Made by a program: the position numbers and the translations under genes. Under the pieces are notes generated by a model, which saw only the letters and a list, made by a program, of their open reading frames with translations, made no database searches and was not told the DNA's origin. A stretch of 64,000 nucleotides of DNA from Glycocaulis sp050485565 (GTDB taxonomy: Bacteria; Pseudomonadota; Alphaproteobacteria; Caulobacterales; Maricaulaceae): NCBI RefSeq assembly GCF_050485565.1, contig NZ_JBJHBQ010000001.1, positions 186,001 through 250,000 on the forward strand, in the 5' to 3' direction. This document shows positions 1 to 6,002 of the stretch, in pieces. The first letter of the stretch is position 1, and the number at the start of each line of letters is the position of its first letter.

Positions 1-1
1 G

Positions 2-592
2 GAGCTGGGAAGCTATCCCTGGTGCGAGCATTATGGCTGGGTTGAGGATCGTTTCGGGGTGAGCTGGCAGCTGATGATGGCTGATCCGGGCGAGCTGAAC
101 CAGACTATCGTCCCCGCCCTGATGTTTACCCAGGGCGCGGCCGGGAAGGCCGAGGAGGCCATGGCCCGCTATGGCGAGGCGCTGGGCGGGTTCGCGCCGG
201 TCGCGGTGAACCACTATCCGCCGGGTACAGGCGCCAATGAGGGCCTGCTGATGCACGGGCAGTACAAAATCGCCGGTCAGACCTTCATCGCCTTCGATTC
301 GCCCATGGATCATGGGTTCGGCTTCACGCCGGGCCTGTCGCTGCAGGTTCTCACCGGCGACCAGGCCGAGACCGACCGGATCTGGAATGCGCTGACCCAT
401 GTGCCCGAAGCCGAGCGCTGCGGCTGGCTGGCCGACCGCTATGGCTTGAGCTGGCAGATCATCCCCGAGGACATGCCCGGCCTGCTGAACGGACCGGACA
501 AACAGGCCGCGGGGCGCGCCAGAGCGGCCATGTTCGAGATGAAGAAGATCGACATCGCGGCGCTGAAGTCGGCGTATGAGGGCAATGGCTGA
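2..592 (+). CDS. VOC/PhnB-like protein, 5' end outside window
   Basis: The frame is open from the left edge (codons begin at base 2), so the gene starts before the window. The GTG at 59 lies inside the coding frame and is not the start. A motif of the form GW-x2-DR(F/Y)G-x-SWQ occurs at bases 41-70 and again near the end (from about base 420), so this is the end of a first half plus a complete second half of a duplicated protein. This fits the PhnB / 3-demethylubiquinone-methyltransferase-like branch of the vicinal-oxygen-chelate (glyoxalase) superfamily, which often carries tandem domains. The second domain ends with an acidic-loop and Met-rich helix typical of that family. Substrate is unknown; members are small metal- or antibiotic-binding or lyase-type enzymes. 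Family call is firm, function is not. Confidence 0.8.
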   Translation, partial: ELGSYPWCEHYGWVEDRFGVSWQLMMADPGELNQTIVPALMFTQGAAGKAEEAMARYGEALGGFAPVAVNHYPPGTGANEGLLMHGQYKIAGQTFIAFDSPMDHGFGFTPGLSLQVLTGDQAETDRIWNALTHVPEAERCGWLADRYGLSWQIIPEDMPGLLNGPDKQAAGRARAAMFEMKKIDIAALKSAYEGNG

Positions 593-605
593 CTTCGGCT
601 GCAGC

Positions 606-643
606 TTGCCCTATGTATTCATTTTTGAGTATAATGAATACAT
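606..643 (+). promoter_or_regulatory. parDE promoter with palindromic operator
   Basis: A perfect TATAAT lies at 630-635 and TTGCCC at 606-611, an 18-base spacer. An 11-base inverted repeat (left arm 613-623, right arm 633-643, 9-base centre) covers the spacer and the -10 box. The stretch is far more AT-rich than its surroundings. It sits 24 bases before the antitoxin start. ParD-type ribbon-helix-helix antitoxins bind such palindromes to repress their own operon, so this is probably the autoregulatory site. Confidence 0.75.
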
Positions 644-667
644 GGGGTTCGCGAGGAGAATGACGCC

Positions 668-922
668 ATGTCGCGCACGATGACCATGACGGTAAGGCTG
701 AGCGGTATGCTGAGCGAATTCGTCGCCGCCAATGTGGGCGAGGATGGTGCCTATGAGAATGTCAGCGAGTATGTCCGCGACCTCATCCGCCGGGACAAGG
801 AACGCTCCGAACAGGCCGCCTTTGACCGCCTCAAGGCGGAGCTGACCCATGCCTTCGCGGCCCCGGACTCCAGCTACAAGCCCCTGACCGCTGCCGATAT
901 AATACGCCGCAATCAGGGCTGA
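668..922 (+). CDS. parD: ParD-family antitoxin
   Basis: An 84-residue protein with an N-terminal ribbon-helix-helix DNA-binding segment (about residues 4-45, with the characteristic NVSEYVRDLIRRD helix) and a charged C-terminal tail (about 46-84) that in this family wraps the toxin. A GAGGAGAA ribosome site lies 8 bases before the ATG. The partner toxin starts 4 bases after its stop, the usual antitoxin-then-toxin order. It should neutralise ParE and repress the operon through the palindrome at 613-643. Only the cognate specificity is unknown. Confidence 0.88.
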   Translation: MSRTMTMTVRLSGMLSEFVAANVGEDGAYENVSEYVRDLIRRDKERSEQAAFDRLKAELTHAFAAPDSSYKPLTAADIIRRNQG

Positions 923-926
923 TCGG

Positions 927-1253
927 GTGGCCCGCATCCGCATTCAGGAGGCGGCCTCAAGGCGGCTGGACGAGATATATCTCTACACCCGCAAGCACTG
1001 GGGCGAAGAACAGGCGACACGCTATATAACCGGCCTGTTCGAGGCGTTCGGTAGAATCGCCACGCACGGCGTGCTGTCACGGCCCATCCCCGCCGAGTTC
1101 GGCGTTGACGGTTTCGTACTCCGGTACGAACGCCATTTCGTTTACTGGCGCTACCTTGCCAACGGAGATATCGGCATCGTCACAGTGCTACACGAACGCA
1201 TGCACCGCATCGGACGGCTGCGTGAAGCGCTGGACGGCGAACCGGACGACTAA
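927..1253 (+). CDS. parE: ParE/RelE-family toxin
   Basis: A 108-residue basic protein of the RelE/ParE toxin fold. The opening helices (ASRRLDEIYLYTRKHWG) and the C-terminal strand with VLHERMHRIGRL match ParE-type toxins, which usually poison DNA gyrase; RelE-type members instead cut mRNA on ribosomes. The GTG start lies 4 bases after the antitoxin stop, with GATCGG as only a weak ribosome site, so translational coupling to parD is likely. Stop codon is 3 bases from the stop of the convergent neighbour. ParE versus RelE-like activity cannot be decided from sequence alone. Confidence 0.85.
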   Translation: MARIRIQEAASRRLDEIYLYTRKHWGEEQATRYITGLFEAFGRIATHGVLSRPIPAEFGVDGFVLRYERHFVYWRYLANGDIGIVTVLHERMHRIGRLREALDGEPDD

Positions 1254-1256
1254 CCC

Positions 1257-2342
1257 CTACTCCGCCAGCCCGGCCACCGCCTGCACATAGTCGCTGCGTG
1301 CCTTGCCCGCATCGATCTGTGCGGCGATGCGCTCATCCTCGTCCTGCAGGGTCTGGGGATCGAGCTCGGCATAGTGCAGCACGCCCATATCCTCGTAAGC
1401 CTTGCGGATGCGCGGCCCCCACAGGCCGATATCCTTCACGATCGGCACGATGCGCTGGAAAAGCATGGTGCGGTAGAGCTTCACGATGTCGGAGTTCTCG
1501 ACAAACTCCTTGCACTCCTTGGCCGGCAGGCCGAGTACGTCATAAAGCTCGTGGCTCTGGGTCATGCGGTCACGCATGAGGTAGCAGGCTTCGACCAGAA
1601 ACTCTTCGCGCTCATCGCGCTCTTTCTGGGTGAGCTGGGGGTAGTAATCGCGCAAGGAGAGCCGGCCGAAGGCGACATGGCGGGCCTCGTCCTCCATCAC
1701 ATAGGCATTGACCATGCGCGCGAGCGGGTTCTGGGCGAGATCGCGGATCGTGCCGAAGGCGGCGAGCGCCAGCCCCTCGATCACCACCTGCATGGCGAGA
1801 TAGGTCACATCCCAGCGGGAGTCTTTGAGCGCATCATTGACCAGCTCCTGCAAGGGATCGGTCATCGGATAGGCGACGCCGAACTTGCCCTGCAGCAGGC
1901 GATACGCCTCCACATGGCGTGCCTCGTCCATCACTTGCGTGGCGGCATAGAATTTCGCATCGAGATCAGGAACAGACGAAACAATCTTGGAAGCGGACAG
2001 CAGCGCGGCCTGCTCGCCTTGCAGGAACTGCGAGATATTCCAGGCCTGCGCATGGCGGCGAAGCTCGATACGCTCGCCTTTGGTCATCTTGTTCCAGACA
2101 TCCGAGCCATAGATGGCGACGGCCTCGTCGGGCATCTCCATCGGGTTTTCCGGATCAAGCTCCTGCGTCCAGTCGATGCGGGCCAGCGCATCCCACTGCA
2201 TGTCCTTGCCCTTCTGGTAAAGGTGCATGAGCGTGGTGCGGCCCTCGTCGAACTTCCAGTCGAAGACGGCATCAAACTGCTGGGGTACATGCCAGTGATC
2301 GTCAATGCCGGGCATGGGGTAAAGGTCGCGCAGTGCGGTCAT
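1257..2342 (-). CDS. Ferritin-like di-iron protein
   Basis: 361 residues, almost wholly helical. A full set of di-iron ligands is visible in two four-helix pairs: Glu110, Glu140 with His143 in DEARH, Glu189, and Glu219 with His222 in a second EDEARH. This EX..EXXH arrangement is shared by AurF-type N-oxygenases, ribonucleotide reductase R2 and related di-iron oxygenases; the protein belongs to the ferritin-like superfamily but I cannot name the substrate. A ribosome site GGAGGAG lies about 10 bases before the ATG. Upstream, in 2343-2511, two palindromes look like TetR-type operators. A fatty-acid-hydroxylase-type gene follows the same direction upstream, so both may act on lipids or hydrophobic substrates (inference). 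Confidence 0.8.
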   Translation of the reverse strand: MTALRDLYPMPGIDDHWHVPQQFDAVFDWKFDEGRTTLMHLYQKGKDMQWDALARIDWTQELDPENPMEMPDEAVAIYGSDVWNKMTKGERIELRRHAQAWNISQFLQGEQAALLSASKIVSSVPDLDAKFYAATQVMDEARHVEAYRLLQGKFGVAYPMTDPLQELVNDALKDSRWDVTYLAMQVVIEGLALAAFGTIRDLAQNPLARMVNAYVMEDEARHVAFGRLSLRDYYPQLTQKERDEREEFLVEACYLMRDRMTQSHELYDVLGLPAKECKEFVENSDIVKLYRTMLFQRIVPIVKDIGLWGPRIRKAYEDMGVLHYAELDPQTLQDEDERIAAQIDAGKARSDYVQAVAGLAE

Positions 2343-2420
2343 CAGCAGGCTCTCCTCCGAAGCGGGAGCCGGTGCAGCGCGCTGGCCTCAAGCCGGGTGC
2401 TGCCCGGTCCTCGTCTATAG

Positions 2421-2439
2421 GGGTGAACGCCGTTCACCC
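2421..2439. promoter_or_regulatory. Palindrome, candidate TetR-type operator
   Basis: Nine-base arms GGGTGAACG and CGTTCACCC around a single C form a near-perfect 19-base palindrome 79 bases before the start of the di-iron gene on the minus strand. It has no T-run, so it is not an obvious terminator. GTGAAC..GTTCAC dyads are common binding sites of TetR-family repressors. No TetR gene is seen nearby, so the regulator would be encoded elsewhere. Confidence 0.45.
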
Positions 2440-2481
2440 GATGGACAGAGCATGACTCCGAGTGCACCCTCTTGTCCACCC

Positions 2482-2497
2482 CTGACTAATCAGTCAG
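2482..2497. promoter_or_regulatory. Second palindrome, CTGACT-N4-AGTCAG
   Basis: Six-base inverted arms around AATC, 14 bases beyond the stop codon of the hydroxylase gene and about 140 bases before the di-iron gene start. The sequence CTGACTnnTnAGTCAG resembles short TetR-type operators. Together with the dyad at 2421 it suggests that the di-iron gene has its own regulated promoter rather than being only read through from the hydroxylase gene. Confidence 0.4.
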
Positions 2498-2511
2498 TGA
2501 AAAATCCGTCC

Positions 2512-3474
2512 CTACTCGGCGGGGGTAGCCACAGGCTGGCGGGGCTGGTCCTCACCGGACGGGGCTTGTGCTCCACCTTTAAGGCGGGCCTGCTCTTCGG
2601 CCCAGCGTGCCTTGATAATCTTCGAGCTTTCCCGGCTGCCATCAGGCGACCAGCCCGGCGGGCCAAGCCAGTAGCCCAGCGCATCACGCAAGGATTTTGC
2701 CGACGACACGTCCTTCACGATGCCAACCCATTCATGCAGGCAGATGCGGATCGGGTTGTAAGTGCCGAGATTTTTTACGATCCCGTAGCGGCATTTCTCC
2801 TCGTCCAGCTCCGCCTGGAACGTGCCGAACATGCGGTCCCAGATGATGAACACGCCGGCGTAATTGCGGTCCAGATAGAGCGGGTTGGTGGCGTGATGGA
2901 CCCGGTGGTGGGAGGGCGTGTTGAACAGCCACTCAATGGGTGCGGGCAGGCGCTTGACCGTCTCGGTATGGATCCAGAACTGGTAGACGAGGTTCAGCGC
3001 GCCGCAGAAGGCCACCATCGCGATGGGGAAGCCCAGCAGCACCAGCCACGAACCGAAGAAGATGAACTTGAAGGTCAGCGGGCTGAGCCAGGGCTGACGC
3101 AGCGCTGTGGAGAGATTGTAGTGCTGGGAGGAGTGGTGGATCACATGGTCGGCCCACCACCAGCGCACGGTGTGCGCGAAACGGTGCGCCCAGTAATAGA
3201 GAAAATCGTCCAGCACGAAGCAGATCACGAAGGCCCACCACGCCCAGCCGATATCAAAGAAGGCGAAGCGCTCGATATACACAAACCAGGTCAGCGCGAT
3301 GAAACCCAGAACGATGCCCGACACAGTATTGCCCAGCCCCATGGCGAGGCTGGCAGCGGTGTCCTTTGGCTCAAACTCGGCCTTGCCAGTCATGCGCGCA
3401 TAGATCATCTCGGCAACGATCAGCGCGACGAAGAAGGGAATGGCAATCAGGATCGGATCAGGAAGTTGGGGCAT
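2512..3474 (-). CDS. Sterol desaturase / fatty acid hydroxylase family protein
   Basis: 320 residues from the ATG at 3474, which has AAGGAGAG 5-6 bases upstream; an upstream in-frame extension to 3558 overlaps the preceding gene and lacks a ribosome site. Four or so membrane helices in the first 100 residues and others later. The three histidine clusters of the superfamily are present: HRFAH (97-101), HVIHH (110-114) and HRVHH (about 180-185), which hold a di-iron centre at the cytoplasmic membrane face. Members hydroxylate or desaturate lipids, sterols, carotenoids or alkylglycerols. The start overlaps the end of the upstream gene by 17 bases, so the two are co-translated. Substrate is unknown. 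Confidence 0.88.
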   Translation of the reverse strand: MPQLPDPILIAIPFFVALIVAEMIYARMTGKAEFEPKDTAASLAMGLGNTVSGIVLGFIALTWFVYIERFAFFDIGWAWWAFVICFVLDDFLYYWAHRFAHTVRWWWADHVIHHSSQHYNLSTALRQPWLSPLTFKFIFFGSWLVLLGFPIAMVAFCGALNLVYQFWIHTETVKRLPAPIEWLFNTPSHHRVHHATNPLYLDRNYAGVFIIWDRMFGTFQAELDEEKCRYGIVKNLGTYNPIRICLHEWVGIVKDVSSAKSLRDALGYWLGPPGWSPDGSRESSKIIKARWAEEQARLKGGAQAPSGEDQPRQPVATPAE

Positions 3475-3928
3475 GACCCTCTCCTTGCATCTGCGTATCG
3501 CTCTGGCGCACAAACCGGCGCATCCGCTCGCCCCAGCCTTGCGCTGACGCATCATCAAGATCGACGGTCACGCGCGGCAGGGTGAAATCGTTGAAATGGA
3601 TGTGAAAGCGCGCGCCGTCTGCCTCCAGCCGTGCGATCTCGCCGGGGCGCATCACCCGTGTCACGCAGCGGTTTGCCCGCGCGAGCACCAGTCCGAGGCG
3701 CGCCTCGCCCTCTTCCATCACCAGCGCGGCAAGCCCGTTGGCCGCTATCACGCCTTCGCCCGGACGGAACCCAACGACATCTTCTTCCAGCCTCTGCGAG
3801 GGCAGGCCGGTATCCTCAAAGCGGATATCCTGCCAGCCGCCGATAAAGCGGTTGAGCACGATCAGCGCGCCCACCGCCAGGGCGGACACGGCCAGTACGG
3901 CAAGAACGGCAAGAGGGCTGTCATCCAT
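3458..3928 (-). CDS. Hypothetical membrane-anchored protein
   Basis: 156 residues: one N-terminal membrane helix (about 5-27) and a soluble part of mixed strands with no motif I recognise. Start is the ATG at 3928; no strong ribosome site precedes it. The end overlaps the hydroxylase start by 17 bases, and the PIG-L gene lies 52 bases upstream in the same direction, so it is probably the middle gene of a three-gene unit (PIG-L, this gene, hydroxylase). Function unknown; coding is supported by the overlap, by position and by the lack of a competing frame with better features. Confidence 0.65.
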   Translation of the reverse strand: MDDSPLAVLAVLAVSALAVGALIVLNRFIGGWQDIRFEDTGLPSQRLEEDVVGFRPGEGVIAANGLAALVMEEGEARLGLVLARANRCVTRVMRPGEIARLEADGARFHIHFNDFTLPRVTVDLDDASAQGWGERMRRFVRQSDTQMQGEGHAPTS

Positions 3929-3980
3929 GGACTAATACTTGCTGCCTTTGGCCTGTGCACGCAAGTGGCTGACTGTCTGC

Positions 3981-4796
3981 TCAGCCGGATGCGTCCGCAA
4001 AGGCGTAGTATTCCCGCGTCCATAGCGCGTACATGACGCGCGGTCCGATGCCATACGTTGCCTGCAAATAGCGCGACTGGCTTTCATGGATGCGCCAGGC
4101 GCGGCGCTTGTCGCGGGCCGGCGATGGCACGGCAAAGTCCGGATCGGGCTGGATATCGGCAATCAGCTGGCCACGTTCGCCGCCAAACCGGCGTAGGCCC
4201 GGACGCGGAGCCAGCACATAGACCAGGCGCGGCGCATCCTCGCCCATGGCCAGAACCGCCTGCCGGGCGGCCTCCCCTATGGCCATGTGATCGGGATGCA
4301 GCGAGATGGCGCTTTCGGGATGGAAGCTGATGACGGCAGAGGGGCGGGTGCGTTCGATCTCGGCGCTGACACGCTCCACCAGCTGGTCGAAGGGACGGGC
4401 GCGCAACTGGCCATCACCCAGATCGAGCACGGTGTGGGAGGCGACGCCCAGCGCAAAGCCGTGGCGGCGCGCTTCGGCCTCACGCACAACACCCAGATGC
4501 GGCTGGTCCACCACGGGCGGAAACTGCGTACCGGCCTCACCGCGCGTGGCGGTGAAGAGATGCACGGGAACGCCTTCAGCCACGCCGCGCGCCATCAGCG
4601 CATTGGCCGTGATCTCGTCATCGGGGTGCGCGAACACGAAGAGCATCCCCGCCTCGCCCAGCTCTGCGCGCAGATCGGCAAGGCGCGCCACACCGGGTTC
4701 GGCAAAGAGGGAGCGGGCGATCATCAGCGCTGCGAACGCGGCAATCAGCAGAACGCCGAAGGCAATACCCGCCCCCATGAGAATGATGCGCGTCAT
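3981..4796 (-). CDS. PIG-L family deacetylase (LmbE-like)
   Basis: 271 residues. An N-terminal membrane helix (about 5-30) is followed by the family's zinc motif AHPDDE at 56-61 and, further on, a HPDHMAIGEAA motif that supplies the third ligand. The family removes N-acetyl groups from N-acetylglucosamine-containing compounds such as GlcNAc-PI or bacillithiol/mycothiol precursors. The membrane anchor suggests that the active domain acts at the membrane. It is divergent from the glycerophosphodiesterase gene across a 90-base gap and leads the unit that includes the hypothetical protein and the hydroxylase. GAGGGCTAGC lies before the ATG. Substrate unknown. Confidence 0.87.
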   Translation of the reverse strand: MTRIILMGAGIAFGVLLIAAFAALMIARSLFAEPGVARLADLRAELGEAGMLFVFAHPDDEITANALMARGVAEGVPVHLFTATRGEAGTQFPPVVDQPHLGVVREAEARRHGFALGVASHTVLDLGDGQLRARPFDQLVERVSAEIERTRPSAVISFHPESAISLHPDHMAIGEAARQAVLAMGEDAPRLVYVLAPRPGLRRFGGERGQLIADIQPDPDFAVPSPARDKRRAWRIHESQSRYLQATYGIGPRVMYALWTREYYAFADASG

Positions 4797-4886
4797 ACGC
4801 TAGCCCTCGTCCCGCCTCGCCTGTCACCTGACTGACACGCCCTGATGCCATATCATACCCGAACAATCTTGCGGGGAGGATAGAAG

Positions 4887-5774
4887 ATGCGCGGTGTGCT
4901 GATTGTACTGGCGGTATTGGCGGCAGCGTACGGGACAGCCCTGCTCTGGCCCGGTCCGGAGCCCGTCTCCCACCCCTGGCTGGACGCGCAGCACGAGACC
5001 CGCGCCGAGCGTATCGCCCATGGCGGCGGTCTTGGCCGCGCACCGGCGAACACGATTGCCGCGCTGGAACAGGCGGTCGCCGACGGCGCGGACGTGCTGG
5101 AGGTGGACATGCAGATGACCGCCGACGGATTTCTGGTTCTGCTGCACGACGACAGTGTGGACCGCACTACCAATGGCACAGGCCGGATCGATGCCTTGCG
5201 GCTCAATGATGTGACCGCGCTGGACGCCGCCTTTGGCTATGAGGGCGAACCGGCAGACAGGTTTGCCGGTCAGGGCATCACCATCCCGGCCGTATATGAT
5301 GCTTTCGCCGCCTTCCCCGACATGCGCTGGATCGTGGAGATCAAACCGCAGACCGAAGATGCCGCCATGGCCACCTGCATGGCCATAACCGAGACGGATA
5401 TGGGCCATCCGGGATTTGCGAACCGGGTACTGGTCGGTTCGTTCCATGATGATGTCCTGCGCCGTTTCCGCGATATCTGCCCCGGCATTGCAACCGGCAT
5501 GGGACGCCGCGAAGCGTTCAGCTTCTATGTGATGGCGCGCCTCGGCCTTGCGAAATTTCACCCCACCCGCGCCGTCGCGGCCCAGCTTCCGCCGCGCGCC
5601 TCCGGGCTGGATGTAATCCATCCGCGCCTTGTCGATGCCGCCCATGCGCGCGGGATCGCCGTGCAGGTCTGGACGATCAATGAGCCGGACGAAATGGAAG
5701 CCCTGATCGCGCGCGGCGTTGACGGCATCATCACCGACCGGATCGATGTGATGGCTAATCTGCAGGGGGAGTAA
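4887..5774 (+). CDS. Glycerophosphodiester phosphodiesterase family protein
   Basis: 295 residues. An N-terminal hydrophobic helix (about 3-22) anchors or exports the protein. The GDPD core begins with AHGGG (His45), then PANT, an EVDM acidic motif and LLHDDSVDRTTNG, the usual general base, metal ligands and second histidine. It ends with the strand VQVWTIN and GVDGIITDR, which closes the TIM barrel in this family. It splits glycerophosphodiesters from phospholipid turnover to glycerol-3-phosphate and an alcohol. GGGGAGG precedes the ATG. Divergent from the PIG-L gene. Being membrane-linked it probably acts on the outer face of the inner membrane. Confidence 0.92.
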   Translation: MRGVLIVLAVLAAAYGTALLWPGPEPVSHPWLDAQHETRAERIAHGGGLGRAPANTIAALEQAVADGADVLEVDMQMTADGFLVLLHDDSVDRTTNGTGRIDALRLNDVTALDAAFGYEGEPADRFAGQGITIPAVYDAFAAFPDMRWIVEIKPQTEDAAMATCMAITETDMGHPGFANRVLVGSFHDDVLRRFRDICPGIATGMGRREAFSFYVMARLGLAKFHPTRAVAAQLPPRASGLDVIHPRLVDAAHARGIAVQVWTINEPDEMEALIARGVDGIITDRIDVMANLQGE

Positions 5775-5819
5775 ATTTTCTCCTGACACCTGAAACCCCG
5801 GAACCGCGAAGTGGTATCC

Positions 5820-5932
5820 GGGCCGCAGGCCCGCAAGCGCGATCCCCGATCAAGCCGAGGACAGGCCGCGCGCCCGCAGCGATAGCGAGCGTTAGCGAGC
5901 GGCAAGCGAGGACCGACCCCACGGATGTGGGG
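5820..5932. repeat. Family A structured intergenic repeat, divergent copy
   Basis: Lies between two convergent genes. It opens with the hairpin GGGCC-GCA-GGCCC (5820-5832) followed by GCAAGCGCGA (5833-5842), and ends with the hairpin CCCCAC-GGAT-GTGGGG (5917-5932). Both loops (GCA, GGAT) and the GCAAGCGCGA box match the copies at 19368 and 48869, while the stems have different sequences that still pair. The middle contains short iterations of AGCGAGCG (5878-5910) in place of the CGCGA-CTTT-TCGCG hairpin of the other copies. Confidence 0.6.
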
Positions 5933-5940
5933 GAGGACCA

Positions 5941-5973
5941 AAAGAAGAGGCCGGGAGGTTTCCCTCCCGGCCC
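5941..5973 (-). terminator. Rho-independent terminator of the TonB receptor gene
   Basis: A perfect 10-base stem GGCCGGGAGG / CCTCCCGGCC with a 4-base loop (5950-5973), followed on the minus strand by a pyrimidine-rich CTCTTCTTTT tract. It lies 30 bases after the receptor stop codon. Confidence 0.8.
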
Positions 5974-6002
5974 CTGCCCAATCCCCGAAGGGAAGAGGCG
6001 TT

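Noticed and set aside
4821..4837. CTGTCACCTGACTGACA between the PIG-L and phosphodiesterase genes as a fourth member of the shared motif.
   Set aside because: It contains TGTCA and TGACA elements but not in the direct-repeat spacing, and the neighbouring genes are unrelated to the cluster.
5878..5910. Iterated AGCGAGCG units as a short CRISPR or satellite array.
   Set aside because: Only a few imperfect 8-10 base iterations without spacers; better explained as the centre of the divergent family A repeat.
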